Assembly: GCA_002341825.1 (NCBI GenBank)
Contig: DDOU01000075.1
Location: forward strand, 1 to 9,256
Length of the DNA: 9,256 nt
Direction of reading: 5' to 3'
DNA from: Candidatus Igneacidithiobacillus taiwanensis
GTDB taxonomy: Bacteria; Pseudomonadota; Gammaproteobacteria; Acidithiobacillales; Acidithiobacillaceae
A program made the position numbers and the translations under genes. Shown here one piece after another: positions 1-6,454 of this stretch (position 1 is the first letter of the stretch; each line of letters starts with the position of its first letter). Under the pieces are notes generated by a model, which saw nothing but the letters and a program-made list of their open reading frames with translations, had not been told where the DNA came from and searched no databases.

Positions 1-326
1 TTCTCGACAAACTCCCGGGCATGGCCGACTTGCCCAGTGAGGCCCAAGACGCCCTGCAAGACAAAAAACCCATGCGTCGTCTGGAGGCGATCATCAATTC
101 CATGACTCCGGAAGAGCGGCGCCACCCGGAGATCATCAAGGCTTCGCGTCGCCGGCGGATTGCTGCGGGGTCGGGGACGACGGTGGCGGAGGTCAACAAG
201 CTGCTCAAACAATTTGAGATGATGCAAAAGATGTTCAAAAAAATGGGTAAGGGCGGCAAGGGCTTGGGACGCTTGCTAGGCATGAACCCCCGGAATTTGA
301 TGAAAGGCGGCTTGCCCTTTCAATAG
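1..326 (+). CDS. ffh: Signal recognition particle GTPase Ffh, C-terminal part (5' end outside window)
   Basis: The reading frame is open from position 3 and ends at TAG 324-326, giving 107 visible residues of the methionine-rich M domain. Ffh binds 4.5S RNA and the hydrophobic signal sequences of nascent membrane proteins and delivers ribosomes to FtsY at the inner membrane. The visible part has the family's RNA-binding helix-turn-helix signature: a segment like [16 protein letters not shown], then [11 protein letters not shown], then [19 protein letters not shown]. It ends in the usual Gly/Lys/Met-rich tail. The GTPase (NG) domain lies upstream of the window. An internal ATG at 21 opens the same frame but is not the gene start. 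The next gene, rpsP, lies 77 nt downstream, the usual ffh-rpsP arrangement. Identification is secure from the M-domain motif. Confidence 0.97.
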   Translation, partial: LDKLPGMADLPSEAQDALQDKKPMRRLEAIINSMTPEERRHPEIIKASRRRRIAAGSGTTVAEVNKLLKQFEMMQKMFKKMGKGGKGLGRLLGMNPRNLMKGGLPFQ

Positions 327-346
327 GTCAAATTTTTGGGTATGAT
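318..346 (+). promoter_or_regulatory. Possible sigma70-type promoter for the rpsP operon
   Basis: A good -10 hexamer, TATGAT, lies at 341-346, just after the ffh stop codon. The hexamer 17 nt upstream, TTTCAA (318-323, overlapping the end of ffh), is only a 3/6 match to TTGACA, so the -35 is weak. A start near 352-353 would give a leader of about 50 nt before rpsP. Ribosomal protein operons commonly have their own promoter. The call rests mainly on the -10 and its position, and read-through from ffh is also likely. Confidence 0.4.
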
Positions 347-357
347 GCGCGCCTTTC

Positions 358-375
358 CCGCCGCAGCGACGGCGG
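358..375 (+). other. GC-rich hairpin in the rpsP leader
   Basis: CCGCCG (358-363) and CGGCGG (370-375) form a perfect 6-bp stem around a 6-nt loop (CAGCGA), 28 nt upstream of the likely rpsP start. No T-run follows directly; the nearest is TTTT at 387-390. It is therefore a poor intrinsic terminator for ffh. It could be an attenuator or a 5' structure stabilising the rpsP mRNA. GC-rich inverted repeats of this size also arise by chance. Confidence 0.35.
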
Positions 376-403
376 CGTCGTCAGACTTTTGTGAGGAATG
401 ACT

Positions 404-664
404 ATGGTAGTGATTCGGATGGCTCGGGGTGGCGCCAAGAAGCGGCCCTTCTACCACATCGTGGTGGCCGACAGTCGTGCACGCCGGGATGGGCGCTTCA
501 TCGAGCGTCTGGGTTTTTATAACCCCGTCAGTAATCCTTCGGAGCTGCGCATCGATAAGGAGCGCGCTGCCTACTGGTTGTCCCAGGGGGCACAGCCTTC
601 GGATACCGTGGCGCGTTTCCTCAAGGCCGAGGGAGTGAGCAAGGCGGGTGTCAGCGCCGCCTGA
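404..664 (+). CDS. rpsP: 30S ribosomal protein S16
   Basis: The product is 86 residues and matches S16 from its first residues: [20 protein letters not shown], then [20 protein letters not shown], with a normal family length (about 80-90). S16 binds 16S rRNA early in 30S assembly. There are two in-frame ATGs, at 398 and 404. The Shine-Dalgarno GAGGA (393-397) directly abuts the first but sits 6 nt before the second. S16 proteins also normally begin at the MVxIRLxRxGxKxxP segment, so 404 is chosen over 398, which would add only MT. The gene is first of the rpsP-rimM-trmD-rplS cluster, and its 3' end overlaps rimM by 17 nt. Confidence 0.97.
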   Translation: MVVIRMARGGAKKRPFYHIVVADSRARRDGRFIERLGFYNPVSNPSELRIDKERAAYWLSQGAQPSDTVARFLKAEGVSKAGVSAA

Positions 665-1157
665 GGTCGAGAGCTGGATACCGTTGGGGCGGATTTCCGG
701 CCTCTACGGTGTTCGTGGAGCGGTAAAGGTTTTTTCTTACACCGAGGATCGAGACGGCATTCTCGATTACCCGGTTTGGTACCTGGGCGCAATGCGCCAG
801 CCCTACACAGTCCTGGCGGGAACACTGCAGGCGGGTGCCGTGGTCGCCAATTTGGCGGGCGTGAAAGATCGGGAGCTGGCGCGGACCCTCATTGGTCAGG
901 AAATCGCCATCCCCGCGGCGGATTTGCCGCCGCTGCCGGAAGGAGAGTATTACTGGCGTGATCTGATTGGTCTGCAGGTAGTCAATCGAGAGTCGGTGCT
1001 TCTCGGACGAGTAAAGAATTTGCTGGAAACCGGGGCCAATGATGTCCTGGTGGTTGTCGACGAAGCCGGGGCCGAAACCTTGATTCCTTGGACGGCCGAG
1101 GTCACGGTCGATCGGGTGCAGCGGCAGATTCAGGTCGATTGGGACAAGAGCTGGTAA
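648..1157 (+). CDS. rimM: Ribosome maturation factor RimM
   Basis: This 169-residue protein assists 16S processing and 30S head assembly by binding S19. The N-terminal RimM beta-barrel (residues about 10-93) carries [20 protein letters not shown]. The C-terminal PRC barrel (about 98-167) has the family signatures [14 protein letters not shown] and [10 protein letters not shown] and ends in a VDWD segment, as in E. coli RimM. The start is GTG 648, inside rpsP in another frame. An in-frame TGA at 636-638 rules out any earlier start, and the next candidate (TTG 684) would remove conserved barrel residues. Only a weak AAGG (641-644) lies close upstream, so translation probably depends on ribosomes finishing rpsP. 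The stop TAA overlaps the trmD ATG by one base. Confidence 0.96.
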   Translation: MSAPPEVESWIPLGRISGLYGVRGAVKVFSYTEDRDGILDYPVWYLGAMRQPYTVLAGTLQAGAVVANLAGVKDRELARTLIGQEIAIPAADLPPLPEGEYYWRDLIGLQVVNRESVLLGRVKNLLETGANDVLVVVDEAGAETLIPWTAEVTVDRVQRQIQVDWDKSW

Positions 1158-1903
1158 TGCGCTTTGACGTTATCAGCATCTTTCCGGAGCTGATCGAAGG
1201 ATATTTTCAGGCCGGGATTCTCGCGCGTGGTCGAGAACGCGGGCTCTTAGCGCTGCAGGTGTGGAATCCGCGGGATTTTAGTTTGCTGCCACACCGGCGC
1301 GTAGATGATCGACCCTTTGGCGGCGGTCCAGGGATGCTGATGCAGGCGCCGCCCTTGGTCGCCGCGATCGCGGCGGCACGGGAGCAAAACCCGGGAGCGC
1401 CGGTGGCGTATTTGTCGCCCCAGGGGCGCCCGCTGCGCCAAGCGGATTGTGAGCGCTTCAGTAAGCGTTCGGGAATGATTTTGCTGGCAGGGCGCTACGA
1501 GGGCGTCGACGAGCGGATCATGGCGGCAGTGGATGAGGAATGGTCGCTCGGAGACTATGTACTTGCCGGTGGCGAGTTGGCGGCGCTGGTGTTGATGGAG
1601 GCAACGGCAAGACTTCTTCCTGGCGTTCTTGGGCATGCGGCTTCCGCGCAGGAAGACAGTTTTGCTGCGGAAAATCTCTTGGATTGTCCGCATTATACCC
1701 GTCCAGAGTCTTGGCAGGGGGCGGTGGTGCCGGCGGTCCTACTGTCGGGAGACCATGCTCGCATCGCCCGCTGGCGGCGCGGTCAGGCGCTGCTGCGGAC
1801 GCGGGCACGGCGGCCCGATTTGTGGGCGCAACGTGTTTTGACGGCAGAAGACGTACGTTGTCTGCAAGAGGCAGAGAGCGAAGATGAGTTTGGTAGGGTG
1901 TGA
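1157..1903 (+). CDS. trmD: tRNA (guanine-N1)-methyltransferase TrmD
   Basis: The 248-residue enzyme transfers a methyl group from S-adenosylmethionine to N1 of G37 in tRNAs with a G at position 36, preventing +1 frameshifting. It has the SPOUT-class deep trefoil knot motifs: YLSPQGRPLRQ (85-95), GRYEGVDERI (112-121) and SLGDYVLAGGE (130-140). PGVLG and AQEDSF follow, with the catalytic Asp equivalent at D167 and the conserved Arg at R152, then LLDCPHYTRPE. The start is ATG 1157, which shares its A with the rimM TAA stop; AAGAG at 1146-1150 is a modest ribosome site. The frame extends upstream to 1088, but that part lies inside rimM and matches nothing in TrmD. rplS follows after 12 nt. Confidence 0.97.
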   Translation: MRFDVISIFPELIEGYFQAGILARGRERGLLALQVWNPRDFSLLPHRRVDDRPFGGGPGMLMQAPPLVAAIAAAREQNPGAPVAYLSPQGRPLRQADCERFSKRSGMILLAGRYEGVDERIMAAVDEEWSLGDYVLAGGELAALVLMEATARLLPGVLGHAASAQEDSFAAENLLDCPHYTRPESWQGAVVPAVLLSGDHARIARWRRGQALLRTRARRPDLWAQRVLTAEDVRCLQEAESEDEFGRV

Positions 1904-1915
1904 AGGAGAAGGGCA

Positions 1916-2260
1916 ATGAACATTATCGACGAAATCAACCAGGAACAAATTAAGAGCGAGATTCCCGATTTTATTGCCGGGGACACCGTCGCCGTGCATG
2001 TACGCGTCAAGGAAGGCGAGCGCGAACGTGTGCAGATCTTCGAAGGTCTGTGTATCGCGCGGCGCAACCGGGGCGTGCACTCCTCCTTCACCGTACGCAA
2101 AATCTCGAGTGGTGAGGGCGTCGAGCGGGTTTTCCCTATCCATTCGCCGCTGGTCGCCAAGGTCGAGGTCAAGCGGCGTGGCGACGTTCGTCGTGCCAAG
2201 CTCTACTATCTGCGTGATCTTTCCGGTAAGGCAGCCCGCATCCGCGAAAAATTGAGCTGA
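1916..2260 (+). CDS. rplS: 50S ribosomal protein L19
   Basis: The 114-residue product matches L19 over its whole length: [20 protein letters not shown], the strongly conserved [49 protein letters not shown], and a terminal [12 protein letters not shown]19 sits at the 30S-50S interface near bridges B6 and B8. A strong Shine-Dalgarno AGGAG (1904-1908) precedes the ATG by 7 nt, right after the trmD stop. This gives rplS an independent ribosome site, in contrast with the weakly equipped rimM and trmD starts and in keeping with the need for more L19 than TrmD. Its stop codon overlaps the next gene's ATG by one base (TGATG at 2258-2262). Confidence 0.98.
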   Translation: MNIIDEINQEQIKSEIPDFIAGDTVAVHVRVKEGERERVQIFEGLCIARRNRGVHSSFTVRKISSGEGVERVFPIHSPLVAKVEVKRRGDVRRAKLYYLRDLSGKAARIREKLS

Positions 2261-3477
2261 TGGACGAATTGCAGTCCGCCGTCTTGCTTCGGCAATGGCG
2301 GATGGCTGCGCCAGCGGAGCAGGACCGTAGCTGGGCCGATGCGGAGCTCCGCCAGGCTCTTGCCAGCGCTGTAGTGCACGAAAGCCTGTCCCTGTCTTGG
2401 GGACAGGTCGATTTACATTCTTGCCGCCATTGGCTTGCTCAGCTCGACACGGTTACCGCGGCGGCCTCCTTGCCTGGACGGCTGGCAGCGCAGCTTCTGC
2501 AGTCTCCGCCCGCTAGCGAGAGGGAGGCCGTACCTCTGCAGACGTGGTCGCAGATCCCCGCCGATGCCCCTCTGCCTATCGATATGGAAGTCGATATACT
2601 CGCCGAAGCGATCGAACAGCGAGACAGCGACCGACTCTTGCCCCTGCTGCGCAGCATGGCCGAAGATCCCAAGGCGCGGCAGATCGTCATCGATCGATTA
2701 CGCCTGCGCGTAGCCGAGGATGGCTATGCCCACGGCCTGCGCAGCCGCCTCTTTCACACCTGGGCGCAGCTTGCCGATTATCTTCCCAGCAGCGACTTCA
2801 CCCCTTTGACCATGCTGGCTCTCACCCAGCATTGGAAGCTACCCGAGGCCTGCGCCGTGGTGGTGCCCGAAGGACGCGCCGAGCGACGCGCCGAAACTGG
2901 CAAAGCACTGCTGCAAAGCCTGCGCGAGCGCGATTTGCGTGCCTACATGGAGCATTTGCGCGGTATGGGTGATCAGCCCTTGGCGGCCCTGCGCCAGCTC
3001 CTTCTGGCGCTCGGTTTGATGATCATCGAGTACCCGCGCGGCGAATCTCTCGTCTCTCTCGGCGAAATTTACTTGTGGTTGGCCGCGGTATTACACATGC
3101 CCCATCGCAGCCTACGCCGCAGCCGACGCATCCTATTTAGCGTGGCGGCGGATTTGTTTCGTTTTGCTGGATGGACGGCGCAACGAGACTGGCCGGGCTA
3201 TACGGAGATGGCGGCGTTTCGCCATACCCTGTCGGAATCCCCACAACCGCAAAGGTATAGCGAAGACTGGCAACGGGTGCTGCAGGTACAGGCCCTCGGC
3301 TCGGAAGCCTTGGTCGACTGGTACCAGCAGCGGGCGGCTCGGCAATTGTTGCAAACGCCATTGCCGGATACTCGGTTTTGGGCCCATTGGCAGGAAACCC
3401 AGACGGCCATCCGAGATCTTGCCGGACCACTCCTCTGGATCCATCCCCTGGTATTCCTGCGTCTCTATCCGGAATGA
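2260..3477 (+). CDS. Uncharacterised helical protein between rplS and ogt
   Basis: The product is 405 residues and I do not recognise the family. It is Leu-, Ala-, Arg- and Trp-rich and looks almost wholly alpha-helical. There is no signal peptide, no convincing membrane helix and no visible nucleotide-binding, metal-binding or catalytic motif. There are only two cysteines (55 and 198). A probable linker rich in Pro (about 82-108) separates an N-terminal helical region from a larger C-terminal one. Short helical units such as ILAEAIEQRDSDRLLPLLRS (113-132) suggest a repeat or solenoid scaffold. A hydrophobic stretch at about 246-257 could be a buried helix. The start ATG 2260 overlaps the rplS stop by one base and lacks a clear Shine-Dalgarno, so it appears translationally coupled to rplS. 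The 3' end overlaps ogt as ATGA. The full-length open frame and tight packing argue that it is a real gene. Confidence 0.8.
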   Translation: MDELQSAVLLRQWRMAAPAEQDRSWADAELRQALASAVVHESLSLSWGQVDLHSCRHWLAQLDTVTAAASLPGRLAAQLLQSPPASEREAVPLQTWSQIPADAPLPIDMEVDILAEAIEQRDSDRLLPLLRSMAEDPKARQIVIDRLRLRVAEDGYAHGLRSRLFHTWAQLADYLPSSDFTPLTMLALTQHWKLPEACAVVVPEGRAERRAETGKALLQSLRERDLRAYMEHLRGMGDQPLAALRQLLLALGLMIIEYPRGESLVSLGEIYLWLAAVLHMPHRSLRRSRRILFSVAADLFRFAGWTAQRDWPGYTEMAAFRHTLSESPQPQRYSEDWQRVLQVQALGSEALVDWYQQRAARQLLQTPLPDTRFWAHWQETQTAIRDLAGPLLWIHPLVFLRLYPE

Positions 3478-3965
3478 GCCGCTGGCTCTATCGGGCCGGA
3501 GCCCATGACGTCTTGGTGCTGGAGTTTGCCGAGTCCGTGCTGTGTTCCTTGTCGCGCGCGACCCCTACGGCTGACCAGGACCTTCCCGAACTCGGGCGTC
3601 GGCATCCCGTAACACAGGTGCTGGATGCCTATTTTGCCGGTGACTTTTCGCGTTATGCCCAACTCTTGGCGCAGTTATCCATCCACGTAACGGGTACTCC
3701 CTACCAACTGCGGGTTTGGCATGCGCTGCGAGAGATCCCGCTCGGTAGTGCGCATACCTATGGCACTCTGGCGCAGCGCCTGGGGAGCGCACCCCGTGCC
3801 GTTGGTCAAGCCTGTCGGCACAACCCCATCGCTATACTCATTCCTTGCCATCGCATCGTTTCGTGCCGCGACTGGGGCGGATATGGCGGACAGCGAAGTG
3901 GACCCGAACTGGAATGGAAGCAGTTCCTCTTGCAACACGAAGGGTATCGCCGTGGCTCAGACTGA
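3474..3965 (+). CDS. ogt: O6-alkylguanine-DNA alkyltransferase (methylated-DNA--protein-cysteine methyltransferase)
   Basis: The 163-residue protein removes O6-methyl and other alkyl groups from guanine by irreversible transfer to its own cysteine. A short, diverged N-terminal domain (1-70) precedes the DNA-binding and active-site domain. That domain has a winged-helix segment TPYQLRVWHALREIPLGSAH (75-94), YGTLAQRLG (97-105), the Arg-finger segment PRAVGQA (107-113; R108), N117 in RHNPIAI, and the active-site PCHRI with acceptor C125, followed by GGYGG. The protein lacks the zinc-binding N-terminal Ada domain, so it is an Ogt/AGT type and not a regulator. The ATG at 3474 overlaps the stop of the preceding gene in an ATGA junction. 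The 3' end overlaps xerD by 14 nt. Confidence 0.95.
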   Translation: MSRWLYRAGAHDVLVLEFAESVLCSLSRATPTADQDLPELGRRHPVTQVLDAYFAGDFSRYAQLLAQLSIHVTGTPYQLRVWHALREIPLGSAHTYGTLAQRLGSAPRAVGQACRHNPIAILIPCHRIVSCRDWGGYGGQRSGPELEWKQFLLQHEGYRRGSD

Positions 3966-4860
3966 GAGCGACCGCATTCCGCGCGACCCTGATATCGATA
4001 CCTACCTCGACGCTCTGTGGCTGGAGCGCAACCTAAGCCCGCTTACCCTACGCGCCTACGCGCAAGATCTCGAAGCGCTGCAGGCCTATCTCCAACCAAA
4101 GCGTTTGCGCCAGGCAGTAAGTAGCGACTTGGCCGGCTTTCTGGCCTTTCGTCTGCGTAACGGGGCGGCTCTGCGCAGCGTGCGACGCCTGCTCTCCAGC
4201 TTCCGCAGTTTCTATACCCATGCCCTACGGGAGGGATGGGTTGCGCAGGACCCCAGCCAGGATTTGCAATCGCCACGCCTTGGGCGCCCTTTACCACAGG
4301 TGCCTTCCGAGGCCGAAGTTGAGGCCCTCCTTGCTTCCCCTGATGTCAGCCAACCCCGGGGACTGCGCGATGCGGCAATGCTCGAGTTGCTGTATGCGAC
4401 GGGGCTGCGGGTTTCGGAACTGGTAGGGCTGCAGCTGGCGCAGGTGGATTTGCAGGCGGGGGTGCTCAAGACCTTTGGTAAGGGGCGCAAAGAACGCCTA
4501 GTGCCCATGGGCGCCAGCGCCCAAGACGTGGTGCTGCAGTATTTGCGCCATGCCCGCCCAATCCTGTTGGGTGGGCGCGCGGAAACGGCGCTCTTCCTGA
4601 GTCAACGCGCTTGTCCCATGACGCGACAGCGCTTTTGGCAAATCATCCGTTACTATGCGCGCTTGGTAGGAATCTCTTATCCGCTCTCACCCCATAGCCT
4701 GCGCCATGCCTTTGCTACCCACCTTCTTGATCATGGCGCAGACCTGCGCAGCGTTCAGCTCATGTTGGGGCATGCCAAGCTCAGCACTACAGAGATCTAC
4801 ACCCACATCGCGCAGGCACGTCTTGCTGCCCTGCACGCCGCGCATCACCCACGCGGCTAG
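3952..4860 (+). CDS. xerD: Tyrosine recombinase XerD
   Basis: The 302-residue recombinase acts with XerC at dif, under FtsK control, to resolve chromosome dimers. The N-terminal SAM-like core-binding domain (about 10-95) contains LERNLSPLTLRAYAQDL. The catalytic domain has every expected residue: R153 in TGLRVSEL, K177 in GKGRKER, H248 and R251 in HSLRHAFATHLL, H274 in LGHAKLSTT and the nucleophile Y283 in EIYTH. These lie 4-5 residues beyond the E. coli XerD positions. The ending HHPRG and the HGADLR segment favour XerD over XerC. The start is GTG 3952 inside ogt, with GAAGGG (3939-3944) 7 nt upstream. The frame is open back to 3721, but that part lies within ogt and is not recombinase-like. 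Confidence 0.94.
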   Translation: MAQTESDRIPRDPDIDTYLDALWLERNLSPLTLRAYAQDLEALQAYLQPKRLRQAVSSDLAGFLAFRLRNGAALRSVRRLLSSFRSFYTHALREGWVAQDPSQDLQSPRLGRPLPQVPSEAEVEALLASPDVSQPRGLRDAAMLELLYATGLRVSELVGLQLAQVDLQAGVLKTFGKGRKERLVPMGASAQDVVLQYLRHARPILLGGRAETALFLSQRACPMTRQRFWQIIRYYARLVGISYPLSPHSLRHAFATHLLDHGADLRSVQLMLGHAKLSTTEIYTHIAQARLAALHAAHHPRG

Positions 4861-4863
4861 GCA

Positions 4864-4891
4864 GAGAGTGCTCCTCTCAGTCGCCCTTTTT
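4864..4891 (+). terminator. Weak hairpin at the convergent xerD/protease junction
   Basis: Only 16 nt separate the xerD stop (4858-4860) from the stop of the opposing protease gene (4877-4879). GAGAG (4864-4868) and CTCTC (4874-4878) make a 5-bp stem with a TGCTC loop, followed 8 nt later by TTTTT (4887-4891), itself between GCCC and GGGC. On the plus strand this could be a poor intrinsic terminator for the long rpsP-xerD operon. The stem is short and not directly joined to the T-run, so the call is tentative. Confidence 0.25.
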
Positions 4892-6388
4892 GGGCAGGCG
4901 CAGCACGACAAAGATGCTGGCCTTACCTTGGCGAATGAGGGCCGGAACCGGTTTGTCGGCAGGCGCTGCGTTGACCAGTTGCTGCAACTGACTGGGGCTG
5001 GTTACCGGCTGTTGATCGAACTGCTCGATGACCATACCCGGCTGTATCCCCGCCTCCGCGGCTGCCCCATTGTGCACGTCGAGTACCTCGACTCCCCGTT
5101 CGATCCCCAAATCTTTACGCATTTTACTGGATAGTGGCCGGGCGCTGATTCCCAAACGGGTAATCTTTTCGACGTTGGCGCTCGGGGTTGGGCTGGTTTC
5201 CAGGGCCGACGTCTTTTGCGGGTTGGGTAGCGCACCCACGGTAATTGGCAGGTCGATGGCCTTACCCTTACGCAGAATACCGATTTGCACCGTTGCCCCC
5301 GGTTTTTTCGTGCCGACGAGAAGCGGCAGCTGGCCAACGCTGTACACTGGCTTGCCGGCAAAGGTGACGATGACGTCGCCAGGGCGCAGGCCGGCCTTAG
5401 CGGCTGGGCTATTGGGTTCTATCGAGGCGACCAAGGCCCCCACGGGCTCATTCAAATGCAGGGCTTCGGCCATATCGGGGGTGACGCTCTGCACCTCGAC
5501 TCCGAGGTAGCCAAACTGAATGGCGCGATGCGCCTTGAGATCATCCACCACCGACATGACGGTATTGATGGGAATGGAGAAAGAGAGTCCCATGTAGCCG
5601 CCGCTATTGGTGTAGATTTGGTCGTTGATACCGACGACCTGACCGTACATGTTAAAGAGCGGCCCGCCGGAATTGCCGGGATTGATCGGCACATCGCTCT
5701 GAATGAAGGGGATATATTCATCGTCGGGCAGAGGGCGTTCGAGCGCACTTACCACCCCTTGGGTCACGGAGTTGGAGAAGCCAAAGGGTGTACCCACCGC
5801 GAGGACCCACTGGCCGACCTTGAGGTCGTTCGAGTTGCCAATGGGCGCGGTGGGCAAATCCGTGGCATCGATTTTGAGCAGGGCCGTATCGTAGCGCACC
5901 GACAGACCGATCAGCTTGGCTGGATAGGCATGATGATTGGCGAGGGTAACGACGATGTGCTTGGCGTGGCGGACCACATGGGCGGCGGTAACGATGTAGC
6001 CGTCACTGCTCATGATGAAGCCCGAGCCGAGAGATTCTACCTTCTCCTGTGGCGGTTGCTGTCCCTGCTGGTCTGGCGAATGAAAATGCTGGAAGAATTG
6101 ATAAAAGGGCGAATTCGGCGGGAACGGATTGCCTGCCCCAGGAACATCGCGTTCGGAGGTGGTGCTGATGTTCACTACCGCGGGCCCATAGCGCTGCACG
6201 AGGGGGGTGAAATCGGGCAGCGAAACCAAGGGCACCAAAGGCGCGCTTTGCAGGGTGGCGGTGCTTGGGGATACCTTCGGCGTTTGGACTTGCCCCGCGG
6301 CCGCCCCCGAAGCAAGCGCGGTTGCCGCTGCTGCGATGAGCAGCAAGCGGCGTTGGGAGAAGTGGGGGAAAAAGGTCGGGGCAGGCAT
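4877..6388 (-). CDS. Periplasmic serine protease of the HtrA/DegP family (MucD/DegQ-like), two PDZ domains
   Basis: The 503-residue protein degrades or refolds damaged envelope proteins in the periplasm. An N-terminal signal (1 to about 31) has QRR, a Leu/Ala-rich core and a likely cleavage site near ASGAAA. The trypsin-fold domain (about 60-285) carries the complete triad: H137 in TAAHVV, D167 in YDTALLKI and S240 in GNSGGPLF. A Gln/His/Phe-rich loop (94-115) corresponds to the regulatory LA loop. PDZ1 (about 292-385) includes YLGVEVQ and AGLRPGDVI; PDZ2 (about 410-500) includes GISARPLS and AGIQPGMVI. Two PDZ domains fit DegP, DegQ and MucD and exclude DegS. The ATG at 6388 has AAGGAG 9 nt upstream (6398-6403). 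cnoX lies 66 nt upstream on the same strand. I withhold a symbol because degP, degQ and mucD cannot be separated here. Confidence 0.95.
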   Translation of the reverse strand: MPAPTFFPHFSQRRLLLIAAAATALASGAAAGQVQTPKVSPSTATLQSAPLVPLVSLPDFTPLVQRYGPAVVNISTTSERDVPGAGNPFPPNSPFYQFFQHFHSPDQQGQQPPQEKVESLGSGFIMSSDGYIVTAAHVVRHAKHIVVTLANHHAYPAKLIGLSVRYDTALLKIDATDLPTAPIGNSNDLKVGQWVLAVGTPFGFSNSVTQGVVSALERPLPDDEYIPFIQSDVPINPGNSGGPLFNMYGQVVGINDQIYTNSGGYMGLSFSIPINTVMSVVDDLKAHRAIQFGYLGVEVQSVTPDMAEALHLNEPVGALVASIEPNSPAAKAGLRPGDVIVTFAGKPVYSVGQLPLLVGTKKPGATVQIGILRKGKAIDLPITVGALPNPQKTSALETSPTPSANVEKITRLGISARPLSSKMRKDLGIERGVEVLDVHNGAAAEAGIQPGMVIEQFDQQPVTSPSQLQQLVNAAPADKPVPALIRQGKASIFVVLRLPKKGD

Positions 6389-6454
6389 CTCGTCATACTC
6401 CTTCTGTGCCGGTAAGGGCGCTGCGACGGAGAGTGCTCCGCCAGAAAAGCGAGC

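Noticed and set aside
1088..1156. N-terminal extension of trmD
   Set aside because: It lies inside rimM and is not TrmD-like. The family N-terminus [11 protein letters not shown] begins at 1157.
3721..3951. N-terminal extension of xerD by 77 codons
   Set aside because: This stretch is the ogt catalytic domain in another frame. XerD length and domain start fit GTG 3952, which has a GAAGGG ribosome site.
5285..6415. 376-codon open frame on the plus strand opposite the protease gene
   Set aside because: It is antisense to a protease with complete catalytic triad and PDZ domains. The product has no recognisable domain, and the long open frame is explained by the GC-rich codon pattern of the real gene.
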